NCBI GenBank assembly: GCA_017607445.1
Contig: JAEVHH010000001.1
Coordinates: forward strand, 1,798,001-1,862,000
DNA length: 64,000 bases
Origin: Histoplasma ohiense
Taxonomy: Eukaryota > Ascomycota > Eurotiomycetes > Onygenales > Ajellomycetaceae
Direction of reading: 5' to 3'
Of this stretch, positions 47,131 to 61,961 are shown piece after piece; position 1 is the first letter of the stretch, and each line of letters starts with the position of its first letter. The position numbers and the translations under genes are program-made. The notes beneath the pieces were generated by a model. That model worked only from the letters and a program-made list of their open reading frames with translations, was not told the DNA's origin and did not search any database.

Positions 47131-48483
47131 GTGGGTTGTGAGCCGCGCTACCTTTTGTTCGTCCTCTTTGGATTGTTTATGAACCAAATTGAAGGTGTCA
47201 GAGGTTTTCAGTGCTCTGCCAGTGCCACTCTCTCCCCCAATCAATCTCTCATAGGCAGTTGTCGAAGAATTTTTTTTTATGGGGGTGCAATCCCATTATG
47301 GAAATAAGATGATTGCCATGGTATGGGTATTAAGCATATATGCATTCCCCAGGTATGATCTGTTGTATGCAGGAAAAGAGAACAATAAGAGAACCCCCTG
47401 GCTAAGAAAATCATCGTTTTTGGCATTTTCTCTCCCTCTCTCCATCTTCCTCTTGAGCATCACAATTGCATTGGCAGATACACATGTACAGTACATATAC
47501 GTATTTTTCTTTTCTCCTTTGCCTTTTTTTTCCTTCCCCTTTTATAAAACCCATACATAACTTCTTAATGTCTGTTTATTTTCCCAGTGAGAAGAGAAAT
47601 GGAGGGTGGGATGGAGGTTTTGTCTGATCGGGCATCATTAATTAAGTTTATCAATCGATCTTGAATCCCCTATCCATTGTCCCGCGCCCCTTTTGAGATG
47701 GTTTCTGTCCTGCTTTTGTGTCCCTACTTTGTGTAATACCCCAACCCCACGTCCTTGATGTTCTTGTTTGAAGGGTCGTGTGCATCGGATAGAGATTCGT
47801 GGATGATTCATGGATGGATGGATGGATGGATGATAAGCCATGAGCATGATGTGATGGTATGTACAGTACAGTACATGAACGATTATCAGGGTTTTTTTTT
47901 TTTTTTTTGGACGTGATGGGGTGTTCATGTGTTGATCTTCCCCACTGCTGTATCAGTTTTCTGTGTTTCTTCTGTTTGTATCTTTTCTTCCTGTGTTCTA
48001 ACATCATACATTTAATTTTAACTTTATTTTATTTTTATTTTTATTTTTTTGTTAGGATAGCCAAGGGAGCAGCTTCTCTTATCGTGGGCCCTATGCTTCA
48101 TCTCCAAGGCACGTTTTTCTCAATTTGACCGAGAAAAAGCCAAGGGCGGGAACATAGGACTTTACACACTCTCTCTACCGACTAATGTATATCTACATCT
48201 GTAGTGGATAACTAGTGGGTCTGCCAGGGTGGGTCAGGACTATAACCCACTGCACTGCAGATGAACGGATGAAAACTTCATATATCACTTCCCCCAAAAG
48301 GAAAAGAAGAGAAAAGAAGGGAAAAAAGTGAAAAAGTGAAACAAATGACTGCCACAAAATGGGCGACCAGCCTGAAAAAAATGTTTTCCTGGCTGAAAAT
48401 TGGCGCCATGTACCGAGATATTTCATTCGGTATTTTTGCATATCGCTATCATTTCAGTGCGCGGTTTTGAGTCCAAGTCCCAA

Positions 48484-48515
<32 letters not shown>

Positions 48516-48682
48516 TTAAGCAGCATATGTATGTACATAAAAATACATTTACATCACTCAAAATATTATTGTCTCCCCACGCCTCTCGTCCGCACGTTCC
48601 TCTCTTTCCCACAAGTCAAGTTCCTCCCAACCCGGGTCCCCATGGTGTGGTTTATTAGCTTGTTTTCTATAGTACGAGTAGT
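47131..48682. other. Intergenic region with homopolymers
   Basis: 3' regions of the convergent ceramide synthase and mitochondrial-type genes. Contains a (GGAT)n run near 47814-47832, TGTACAGTACA units, a T-run at about 47890-47908 and T27 at 48484-48510. No supported gene. Confidence 0.5.
48484..48510 (+). repeat. Poly-T tract (27 nt)
   Basis: Uninterrupted T run. Confidence 0.9.
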
Positions 48683-48927
48683 TTATTTTGCGGCCGAAGT
48701 GTCCGTGTTGGAAGCGTGGGAGGGCTTTGCCTCGTCCTTTTCAGGACGTTTCTGTGTGGGGGTTTCCTTTTCAGCGGTCTCGGAGGAAAAGTTAACTAGG
48801 TTTGCCAGGTTGAAGTGTGTTGTTTGTGTGGAAGAAGGGTGAAGGATAGGGTGGAGGAGAGAGTGGCATTGACATGGGATAATGTAGAGGGTGGAGAAAC
48901 ACCTTAGATTAAACCCGTACGATGGGG

Positions 48928-48952
48928 GATTAGGATTAGGTTAGGGTTAGGG
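48928..48952. repeat. Interstitial telomere-type repeats (TTAGGG units)
   Basis: GGATTAGGATTAGGTTAGGGTTAGGG: two degenerate and two perfect units on the plus strand, within or just after the 3' part of the minus-strand mitochondrial-type gene. Confidence 0.75.
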
Positions 48953-49002
48953 CCAATGATGCGCAACGGTTCAAATAATTGTAGAAAAATTACTGGTGGT
49001 AT

Positions 49003-49687
49003 TCAACACACCTCTTTCTTCTCCGACTCCATCTTTTTTGCGGAGGCATCCTCAGCATCCTTCGTAGACTCAGAAGCAGAGGTTTCCTCTAAAGCTTTCT
49101 TCGGCTCCCCCTGGCCACCGCGCACGGATTGGTCCGATTCCTTTGGTGAGGGGCCAGAGTCACGTCCTGGTTCGGTCTTGTCCTTTTCTTCCTCTTCTTC
49201 AACTTCACTTGCAGCCTGCTTCTCTGATATATGTACCTCTTCGGTGTCCTTGTGAGTCGGCATGTGTAGTTCAGAGTGGGTGGGTTTTTTGGGACCATCG
49301 GCAAGCAGGAAGCTGGCGGCTGGCACTGTGAATACGAGGGATCCAATTATCCTATAATAACAGCAAATTCCGCGTGGCACATAGTGAGCATTTTTGCTGC
49401 TTGCGGGGGGAGAAAGCAGTATTTACGAAACAGTGCAAAATAGATAAAGAGGATTGTTCAATTGGGTGGAAAAGACCAAAACCATTCAATTATAAATAAT
49501 GTATAGTACCTTTAGGACATACATACCATGGCAAGTCACTGCTTTTCTTAGATTCACCACCGCCAGACGCATATGTTCTTCTCGTGGCCTGTTGCCAAAC
49601 CCTGGAAGAAGCTCGGGCGCAGGCTATTCTCGTGGACTGCTGGGCCGTGAACAGTGTGCGGAAAAGTGTGGAGTGAGGGAGGACCAT
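49003..49687 (-). CDS. Small mitochondrial-type protein with one membrane segment and acidic tail
   Basis: Exon 1 (49687..49527) and exon 2 (49351..49003) give 169 aa, joined in phase as SDLPW-IIGSLVF by GTATGT...TATAG. The first 40 residues are Arg/Ser/Ala-rich without acidic residues and contain a TRRTYASGGGESKK processing-like site, as in mitochondrial presequences. A hydrophobic IIGSLVFTVPAASFLL segment follows, then a long Glu/Lys/Ser-rich disordered tail. The ATG at 49687 is the first true ATG of the frame. The C-terminus is uncertain: after KKEV a GTGTGT donor may lead to a further exon near 48683-48815, which reads NFSSETAEKETPTQKRPEKD in the same style. Conserved in filamentous fungi as a hypothetical protein, as I recall; function unknown. 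Confidence 0.75.
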
Positions 49688-50532
49688 GATGGGCAATTGG
49701 AGGAAGGGCTTCGCTGGAGTCCTTCAGCTGCAATGGAGACGCAATTGGGGATGTAATTGAGTGCAATTGCGAGATTCCGGGAATGATGCGAGTGACACAG
49801 GTGCAGTGAGAAACAGAAGCTGCTGGAGATGGAGTTGGCGGGATAATGGTCGCAAATCTTGGTTATTATTTGCGCTAGCTTGTTAGCTGCGGGAGTTGAG
49901 GAGAACACGTGACATGAAGCGCAAATGGGGAGGAGGTTGAAGAACCAAAGACATGAGAATATGTTTCTGCTGGATGGGAGAGGATAGGAGATCATGTGAG
50001 AATCTGAATAAGAATAGGATGTGGATGCAATATCTCAATTAATCGTGTTTTGTCAATTATACGAAGTGGTAGCTACTAGATACCGGTTGGATTCTTCTGT
50101 AAGCCGCTCTCAGCCTCTGGTGGGGAATGGTTGACCTCTATCATAGAAACTACTTTCGCTCCGACAATAACATCACATACTCCTAGACACACAGAGAGAA
50201 GATTTCTTGTCAACGTTCCTGCCATCGTCTTGCTGTGTCTCTGGTCCCGTCACCAGTCTCTGATGACCAAGCCATACCGTTCGTTTAGCGCTGTGTTGAT
50301 TGACATTATGTTGGATTGATACCTAGCTTCTGTTGCCTACTACAATCCATCGCAACCCTCAATCTGTATGCCAGTCGCCCTGCTCTAATTCTGGATCCAT
50401 ATTCGATTATAAATCACTCGTGTTGCAACTATTCTAATACATTTCTTGACAGACAGCATAGTATACTTCGCAACTCAAGAGCATCTTCTACTCCAGCCCC
50501 GCCATCCTTTTATTGCATGGGAATACAATACC
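49688..50532. promoter_or_regulatory. Bidirectional promoter region (mitochondrial-type gene / CAND1)
   Basis: 845 bp between divergent start codons with no other supported gene and no clear TATA box. Confidence 0.5.
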
Positions 50533-53500
50533 ATGGCATATGACAGGCAGGCGACTCAGCAGAGCTTAAACTCTCTGCTGTCAAAACTGACAGATCCTGA
50601 CCCGGATATCCGCTACATGTCCCTCAACGACCTGTTGACCACCCTCGAACAAGCCAACTCCGCGTACCTGTCGCAAGATGTCCATTCTTGTTCAAAGCTA
50701 GTAGAGGGTCTTCTCAAAGCCCTCGAGGACCAACATGGCGAAGTGCAAAATCAGGCCTTGAAATGGTATGTTTAGCTGTACTAGAAAGAAAAGAAAGAAA
50801 AGAACAAAACTTCCTGTACGCCATTTCTTTGGGAGTACAGCTTTCAGGACTAAACGATATACTCCTACAGTTTGAAGCCGCTTGTCACTCGCCTTCCTCC
50901 GGAAATAGTTACTCCCTTAATCGATAAACTCACTTATATGACGGCCTCCGAGACAATTGATACCTCCGTTCCCAATACCGCACTGAGAATCATCTTGGCA
51001 GCTTTGCCTCGTCCGGACCCCAGCGCCCCTCTTTCTCGAGAATCTCAAGCAGGGTGTATGGCAGTGTCCAAGGTTTTGATTCCAAGACTTGTTGGGGGAA
51101 CAGTTACGGCCAACGGACAATCTAAAGTAAATGGGATGTTGGTAAATGATCCAGAAAAGGGATACAGCAGCGAGGCCCTCGATGTGTTGATCGAAGTGGT
51201 AAGGCATTTTGGCCCGATGTTGAACGAGTGCGAGTTGACTTCTCTGGAGGAGACGGTGATGGCTATTGTTGAAAATGACAACGCTGGAACCGTAGTTATA
51301 AAACGGGCTTTGACAGCCGTCTCGGCACTCCTAGCCCACTTCTCAGATGCGCAGTTAAGCACGTTCGTTTCCACACTGATAGAAAGCTTTCGATCACCAC
51401 ACCTTACATCCACTCGCCGTCGGCATCTCATTGGGACAATAGCAGCGTTGGCTAGGTCAATCCCTTCTAAATTTGGCCCTTATCTGAGGACGTTGGCCCC
51501 TTTTGTGCTCTCAGCTGTCAGCGAACAGGAACTAAGTGAAATGCGAGACGATGACTCGGATACAGGCGACCACGATTTGGAAGAAGATGAATTACGCGAA
51601 ACAGCTCTGGCGACGTTGGAGACTTTACTTGGATCTTGTAGCAGTGAAATGCAACTTTATCTATCCGATTCGATAAAGGCAGCGTTGCGGTATCTCAAGT
51701 ACGATCCCAATGTAGCCGAGGTCGAAGATGAGGAAATGGGTGGGACGCAAGATGAGGGTAGCGATGATGGGGCGACTGAGGAGCCCGAAGATGACAATGA
51801 TGCATTTGATGATTTTGAAGAGGAAGAGGGATACAGTGATATAGATGATATGAGCTGGAAAGTCCGCAGATGCGCAGCTAAGGTTTTATATACAATCATC
51901 GCGACTCAGCAGAATAATCCGAAGGCTCTTGAAGATGGCCCTATATATCAGACAATCGCACCTGCTTTACTTGCGAGGTTCACTAAAGAAAGGGAGGAAT
52001 CCGTCAAACTTGAAGCTGTTGCTAGCATGAACTGTCTTGTCAGGAAAACTGGAGAGATATCAGCGGTGATCAATCCTGACATACATCTCACCAATGAATT
52101 TGGGATGGGGAGAACCTCTAGAAAGAGAAGAAGACAGGACAGTGATGCTAATCTATTTGATTTGGAGTCGGAGGTCGCCACTTCTCTTGCCATGAGTTCC
52201 CCAATCACCACAGGCTCAATTCCAAGTTCGGGTCCACAGGCAGAGATTGCAAAGTTGACACCCAGTATCATTCAGAATATTGTCAAGTTATGGAAGCGGG
52301 CGTCTATACCATTGAAACAGGCCGCGATTTCGTTATTGAAAAGTCTAGCCCTTGTTCGGTACGGTGGACTTTCCGAATTCCTACAGCAAATCGAAGACCC
52401 AATCGCAGACGCCTTAAAGACCTCTGCGATGTCATCAGGCTTCTCCGTCTCTGCTGGTACAACATCCGTCAGCTCTAGCAGCTTGCAGATAGAAACTCTT
52501 AGTCTGATTGCCGCGATTTCGGAAACGCATGCATCCAATGCGCTCCTACCGTTCCTCATTGCCCTAATCCCTGGAGTTGTAAGCGCTGTGAACGACAAGA
52601 ATTACAGGGTTGCAAGTGAGGCGCTTGGAGCAGTGGAGCAAATCGAGAAGGCCTTGACACCACCCCGCGTGTCTGCAACTGAACATGACCTTGGGCCACA
52701 GCTAGAAAAGCTATTCTACATAATAGTTGATAGGATTGCGGACAACAGTTCTGATCTGGAAGTTCGCCAGCGAGCGATCCACGTCCTTGGAGTATTGCTG
52801 GGCCGCACTTCCGGAGCCCCGAAGTTCATTTCTCCCGTTCAACGGGCTGCGGGGTTGACGCTGCTAGTCGATCGCCTGCGAAACGAAACAACAAGGCTTG
52901 CAACAGCTCGTGCCATCGATGATATTGCTCTGCTTGCTAGTGGCCCGGATGATGTCGCATCTCCTTGGGTCCGTGACGTAACATTAGAGCTTGGAACTCA
53001 GCTTCGTAAATCCGACCGCGCACTGCGAGGCTCTTGTTTAGAGGCGCTGAAAAGTCTTGCAATCAATCCGCATACTCGTGCCCTCTATGACACAAAGACA
53101 ACACAAGAACTCACCAATTTCCTCCTACCTCTACTCAGTACCGATGACCTTCATCTCCTCACCCCAACTTTAATTATTATGGGCAAACTAATTCCTGGTA
53201 ATGCGCAGCAGCTTATCGACAATAGAATTGTGGCTGCCCTGTGTTCTATTATCCAGGCGCCTTTGGTGGGAACAGTCTTAAAGGCGTATTTGCTTTTAGT
53301 TCGAGTTATTGGAGAACAAGGAGCTGGGGCTGCACTGATGCAGGCGTTGTTGAAGGATGTCGGTGTCAGTGGAGACCCTGCTGTTGTCGGGAGAGCTATT
53401 GGAACACTGCTTGTATATGGCGGTCCAAATATTGGGGTCAAGATGGAAGACTTCCTGACAGAACTTCAAACAGCACAAGATGCTCAACGAAAATGTCTTG

Positions 53501-54807
53501 CCCTTGCCGTCCTAGGAGAAGTCGGCCTTCGCATGGGACCTGCATGCCCGTTGACCCCAGAAACCTTTATCTCGAATTTCAACTCCAAGTCTGACAAAGT
53601 ACGGCTCTCCGCCGCTATCGCCCTTGGAAATTCCGGTGCGAGCAATATCAAAGCATATCTCCCTGTTATCTTAGAAGGGCTAGAGGCGTCCGCGCCGTCA
53701 AAGTATCTCCTCTTCCACTCCCTTAAGGAGATCCTGCAACATCCTGAAAGTGTTAGACCTGATGTCGCACCATTTGCCACACGCCTTTGGCAACGATTGC
53801 TCACGGCTTCCGACGACGAAGATAACCGCGCAGTAGGCGCGGAGTGTATTGGAAGATTGTCTCTCATCGAGCCGACCTCTTACATTCCTTTACTTCAGGT
53901 AGGCGAACTAACCCCGAAAAATTTTGATACCCACGAATGGTCGCTGACCAAGCCTCTTCATAGGAATATCTCTCAAATGAAAACCCTGCTATCAGGGGCA
54001 CAGTCATCTCAGCTTTCCGGTACACCCTTGCCGACTCCAGCGATTCCTACAACGATGTTCTGCGCCCGCTGATCGTTCCCGTGTTGGTCACAATGTTGAA
54101 TGATACGGATCTTTCAAATCATCGCCTGGCCCTAACAACGGTGAATTCCGCCATCCACAATAAAACTAACCTCATTGTCCCTCATCTCAATAAAATCTTA
54201 CCAGCTGTTATTAATGATACTCGAGTCAACCCGGCTCTTGTGAGGGAAGTTCAAATGGGCCCATTCAGACATAAAGTCGATGATGGTCTAGAAGTTCGAA
54301 AGGTCAGGATAAATACTCCAGAAAAACACAAATCTACTAATATTTCAACCTATTCCGCTAACCCACGAAACCAAAAAAAAAAAAAAATAGAGCGCCTACG
54401 AAGCCGTCTACGCGTGTCTAGAAGTAGCCTTCGGCGCACTAAACGTCGCCGAAATCTTCGACCGAATCATCGCCGGCATCGAGGATGAACAGGACGTCCG
54501 CACCATATCTAACCTAATGATCTCAAAACTAATCGTCCTTGCACCGGAGGAGACGCGTGACCACCTCAACGCGCTCAGTGCACCATTGCGGAAGGTCCTC
54601 TCTACCAAGCCCAAGGAAAACGCTGTCAAACAGGAGCTTGAGAAGGCGCAGGGGGCGTCATTGGGAGTACTGAAGATTACGCGGGAGTTGCAGAAGGCTT
54701 TCCCGACTGCGGAGGCATCTGGTGATCAGCGTGCGTGGAAGCTGTATGTGGAGTGGGTGGGGAAGGAATTCACACCTCTGATCAGATCATTGGCGAATGA
54801 CGGCTAG
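50533..54807 (+). CDS. CAND1: CAND1/TIP120 cullin-associated NEDD8-dissociated protein
   Basis: Four exons (50533..50765, 50871..53898, 53964..54302, 54391..54807) give 1338 aa, normal for the family. Start ATG is in an ACCATGG context (MAYDRQATQQSLNSLLSKL). HEAT repeats cover the whole length; a family-typical acidic insert (about residues 360-390, EDDNDAFDDFEEEEGYSDID) precedes MSWKVRRCAAKVL. The end carries the GPFRHKVDDGLEVRK-SAYEAVYACLE block, split by intron 3 exactly between Lys and Ser. CAND1 wraps unneddylated cullin-RING scaffolds and exchanges SCF substrate receptors (known of the family). Intron 3 is odd: its acceptor TAG follows 15 consecutive A, not a pyrimidine tract. Confidence 0.96.
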
Positions 54808-55164
54808 ATTGGGGTGGAATTTTGTCTCGTGGTGTATTGCCCATATCCCAGTTTCTGTAGGATGGCGAATTGGCCATGATGGAAAGTATCGCCTATCTTG
54901 TTTATTTGGGAGGCCTTCTTTTGATTCACGGCATTGGTCCAGGGCCGGGGGAGGAGGGGGGATTGAACGCTTGATCGGATGGGAAGCAGGGGCTTGGTTC
55001 AGGATCTCTGGTCCCTTCTTCTTCCAAGGCTGTTTTCGCTGTTGTCCTCCTTTGACTGTTGAAAGATAAATTACACTCGAAATGAACCGATAATGAAGAT
55101 ATCCACATAAAAAATGAAATTTTGACGGCCTCCTTTTTGTGCAACTGATAGGGAACAAAATCCT

Positions 55165-56140
55165 TTATGCGCAGGTTAATCCGTTGCATACCAGCTTGAT
55201 TTTGTTGGTTGAGGGGCTCGACACCCAGCACTTGGCTGGTAAGTAAGGTGCCTTCTGCCCTGAGGAAAACACTCTATGTTTGGAGGTGGCAAAGCGGTTG
55301 GATTGACTATCTGGCGAACATTCGTCAACCATACTGCTGAGAGGATCAGATTCACTCGTTCTTAAGTGAATAAGTATGGTAGACGACTTATGCCTTCGGA
55401 ATGCTCCCACGCGCATACTAAAAATAAATAAATAAATAAAATAAATAAATAAAAGCGGAAAAAAGGGGAAAGGAAACATGACGGTTAGCGAGCATCTAAA
55501 TTTCGTACTGTAAAAGTAGGGATCAGAAACGGACTTGTATGAATTTGTAATATTCGTTCGACTTTCATTCAACTCATTAGCAGCATATTCAGAGAATACT
55601 TTTACCATCGTGTCCAGCCAAAATTGCCATTTGAAGGTGATATGTAACAAACATGCCTCCGTGTATTTCGGACAGTCAGGATACCACCCAACAAGCTTTC
55701 CATCAGCAAACTCGGAGAATCTGTCATTGGTATCAAGGAATTCGCTGAGTTGAGATCTGCTATGTGCAAAGAAAACATTGCACGGTCCGGGATGTGTATC
55801 TGCCATGGAAGCTCTATCAACAGTGTTCGGATTGGGGCTGCATATGGCCCGCAAACACTTGTTCAGATCAATGACTGTATCAGGGAGAGTCACCGTTGAC
55901 CCGGACATCATGACACCCTCCACCAAGCAGACTGCAGATAAGATAAAGACAACTTGGGATTTGAGATCAGTCAAATTTCAATGTTTGCTTCACATAATCA
56001 GGAATGAACGGCAAATTGCTCTCACTCATCAGGATCCATTGATAGTAGGTAATTCCCAGCAATGGCTTCCTGGAAACGCTATGATATCAAGAACCCGGAT
56101 GTGCTCAATTCGGAGGGGTTTACCAATAAGTTCAGTATAA
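55165..56140 (-). pseudogene. Possible degraded gene; coding-like fragments in several frames
   Basis: Minus-strand fragments read like protein in different frames: KPLRIEHIRVLDIIAFPGSH then CWELPTIN (about 56120-56040), YYQWILMSESNLPFIPDYVK ending KQTLKFD and a stop (about 56050-55972), and an ORF to 55165 with LVGWYPDCPKYTEACLLHIT in it. Frame changes between them cannot all be explained by consensus introns, although GTGAGA (56025) and CTGCAG (55932) are splice-like. The AAAT repeat interrupts the 3' end. I do not recognise the family; chance ORFs are an alternative. Confidence 0.25.
55418..55453. repeat. (AAAT)n microsatellite
   Basis: AAATAAATAAAT units with one AAAAT interruption. Confidence 0.85.
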
Positions 56141-57325
56141 ATGCTTCATATTTGAGACAAGATATGAGGCTCGTTTGAGATTTGAAGTCCCACGACCCTA
56201 GTCATATTTGCCAATTGGTACCGGAAGACGGTAAAAGAAGAGGAGGACTTGCTGTGGGAGTATGGTAGAGTTCACGTAGTTCTATCGTGGGCGACTGAGC
56301 AACGCCACTGGAATCAGAGTGGCTATATTGAAAGCAGAGAATGTATGCCTGGCCTTCACTCTGAAATCAAGATGAATAAATACAGGAGATCCTTGAAATG
56401 TAGGAGGGATGATGCGCCTGGCTACCAAGGCAAGTTGGTCGGTTGTCATAGTCAAAGCTATTTGGTAATCTCCAAGAGAAGTTAAATATTGTTTTTGAAG
56501 TAACTAAATATGAAACAGCTCATTGAGCAGAAAGGAATTTCAGGCTAATTTAGGGCCTTGGTGACACTTGACTTGTCAAGTTGTCAAGTTCCTCGTTCTC
56601 TACATTAAGTATAAACACTTACTTGACAGTATGAAAGGAATAATTACTGCGGTACACCATCGGGCGGGTATGGGGGGTTAACTTCTAGGGTTTACGCTGT
56701 AGTGCATAGCACCGCTTTCCCAACTATAAAAACCTCATCCCTCTGCCACTAAACGAGCTTGCCCTCATCATTAGCACTATACAGACCAGCTACAGCGTAG
56801 CTGAAACAGTTCTCAATCTGACAACCCTGTTCGCTTCTCTTCTCAATGTAATTTCATACCACCCTACATGAGAGAGCATTGATTCTCACAACAAACTCAT
56901 CGACAACTTTTACAAGCCTGAAAATGTCGCGGTTCTTAACCATCCGAGTTTCTTGTACTGTTTTCGGGGTCACAAATGTGCCACGCTGGATTGCCCAGGA
57001 CAGCAGCACCTAAGTTAGCGAATTTTTTATACGTGAAAGTGATTTCAGCAATCTTTGTTATATTTGCATGCGTCAGCCCATTGTGATTGATTTTTTATGA
57101 CAAGAGAAATTACCAAATTGAGCGACTTACACTTCTAAATCCAGAAAACGGCCAGCGCGATCTATGTTGGGATTGGCAGCTGCCACTGGCCTGCCACCAA
57201 GAGGCTGATACACAGTGACATGAATACCTTCACACGCCTCGAATTTCAAAAGATACGGTTAAAAAGAGATCCAGACACGCAATTCCAGCAGAATAAAGCA
57301 TAACGAGTGCATCACGAGCAGGCCA

Positions 57326-57980
57326 TCAGGCTGGTAAGAAACCATCAGTTTGTATCGCATCTGCCGCTATTGCTCGCAGCGCATCAATAGAGAGGTTGAA
57401 CACATCATTGGGGTTTCTCCCGGGGTGGACTAAAGATCCAAAGAGTCGTTTTCGCGTAATCTGTATTACTTGATTGGCAGCTGGTGGGTATATAATCTTT
57501 GAGTGATCAGTAAAGTGATCAAACAAATACAACCGTACATTCTGAATGATAAAACGTACAGCTGTTTGTAGAAGCGTTTCGTTTCCCATTTGGTTTAAAG
57601 CCCATAGTTGAACAACACCTGAGACCCGTCTGTTGGCATTCTTTGTCCACTTGAGTAGTAGAACCAGTTGAACTTGATTCGCCCCTCCGATTAACCAGAG
57701 TCTCATATCACGATGCAGTTTTGTCGTAGTTTCGGTCCAACCTGACTCGACCACAATGGTTGGTAGGTATTGTCCTTGTACCTGGAAGAACCAGTCGGAT
57801 TGCTTTAAAGAGGAGGTATAGGGAGCCTGAAAAGATCGGAACGCTGAGAGCTCCGTGTTAGAGTCAAGTATAATCTGAATATGCATATGCGGCGAGACAG
57901 AAGGTACAGTACATACTGGTGCCAGAGGATAACGTCAGCTGATCGTATTCAGCTGGAGTAAGAAAGGTGGAGGATTCCAT
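57326..57980 (-). CDS. Hypothetical protein resembling PD-(D/E)XK-like fungal family
   Basis: Two exons (57980..57917, 57843..57326) give 193 aa starting MESSTFLTPAEYDQ. The 73-bp intron has a GTATGT donor, a CTAAC branch site and a CTCAG acceptor and joins in phase as SSGT-TFRSFQ. The core reads SDWFFQVQG, TIVVESGWTE (Glu54), LHRDMRLWLIGGA (Asp67) and VQLVLLLKWTK (Lys86), then ITRKRLFGS and GRNPNDVFNLSIDALRA. The strand-Glu, strand-Lys order resembles Uma2/PD-(D/E)XK-like endonuclease folds. I recall similar GWSE...LLLKW proteins as a multicopy fungal family, but that is memory, not a search. Nuclease activity is unproven. Confidence 0.65.
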
Positions 57981-60744
<2,764 letters not shown>

Positions 60745-61961
60745 ATGAGGCCACAAGTGCAGGTTCTTATTGAAGATAATAACTATGAACCTCAGAACGC
60801 CCGCAACAGGTATTCGTACCTAAACACACCAGCAGAGCTCCATGCGGCGACATTTCCTCAACAGAACAAACAGCAGAGACATCCCTCGCTGCCTGCGAAT
60901 GCGGCAGAGCCTCCGCCTCCGCCGCCTCTCGATCACTACTCTCATCCTCGCCCATCCTCTTATATGCCGACGATCATGCATCAAGATGCTTCTGAGAAAT
61001 CTATGTCCCTCCACCATCACCCACAAAACGCTCCGCCATTATCAGAACACCCTGCTCAGTTTGCTCCATACGCAGATAGTCCAACAGAGAATACCACAAA
61101 TGCACCACACGACTCAAAACTATCTCCGTTTCCCCAGTCACCCCCCAGGATAGCCATCCCACCTTCTCACGACCAATTCGCAAACAAGGCCCCTTCACCC
61201 GCACAGGAACAAGAACGGCGGGAAAAGATCCTGGCTATCGTGCCCGACAGTAACCCACTAGAATCACACACTCCTCCCACCAAATACAAACCTCAAGCCA
61301 TCAAACCTGCTTACATGACCCCAATTACTATACCTGACACTCACGATTTGAGCCATTTTCCTGGCCAGGTGGCACATCCAAATCAACGATTGCAAGGAGA
61401 TACGTGGAACCATGGGCTGTGCGACTGCTCGGATATTGGCACCTGCTGTTTGGGACTCTTTTGTCCGTGTATTCTATATGGTCGAACAACTTACCGATTA
61501 AACAGAAAATCTGAGCGGAAGGATCCTACTAATTTATTGGGTTATGAAACATGTAATGCGTCTTGTACAGTGATGGCTCTTTTTTGCGGGTGTCAATGTA
61601 TGTATTTGCTCTACTTTGCGCTTCCAGTGCAGTCGCTCCTTTATAACGTCTCACTACCCCTTGCCTTCTTTCCATTCTTCCCCCGCCCTTGACCCTTCTT
61701 TCCGTTTGCGCAGCGAATCTATAGACTGAACAGAGACACCAAACAGGGCTATTAGCAACAATTCAGCATTCCCGCACACGTCGTGCGTACGGTATACCTG
61801 GCAGCATTCCCTCAGATTGCGTTCGAGCGACATGTTGCACATGCTGCACCCTCATCCAGGACGAGAAAGAGATAAAAACTCGAGAAGAGGGCGTCCGACA
61901 GACTGTGTCAACCCCATACCTTCCGCCCAGCCATATGACCTTCAGTCCACCGCTACGGTGA
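60745..61961 (+). CDS. PLAC8-domain cysteine-rich membrane-associated protein
   Basis: Two exons (60745..61597, 61747..61961) give 355 aa. The ATG at 60745 (MRPQVQVLIEDNN) is chosen because the upstream frame has only a GTG. Residues 1-220 are disordered, Pro/His/Ser-rich. The PLAC8 domain begins at WNHGLCDCSDIGTCCLGLFC, continues CPCILYGRTTYRL and ALFCGCQ, and the intron joins CAA-T to GG-CTA so that Q-WLLATIQ is restored; the second half has CVRATCCTCCTLIQDEKEI. PLAC8 proteins in plants and fungi are linked to metal or calcium handling and cell-size control, but no role can be assigned here. Confidence 0.9.

Larger units (their letters stand above)
54808..57325. other. Sparse region with coding-like debris
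   Basis: CAND1 3' region, an (AAAT)n run (55418-55453), a degraded coding-like block (55165-56140, listed separately), a TGTCAAG-type direct repeat at about 56570-56592, and an orphan TATAAAA (56726-56732) followed by a pyrimidine-rich leader and a 29-codon ORF (56925). No intact gene is recognised. Confidence 0.4.
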
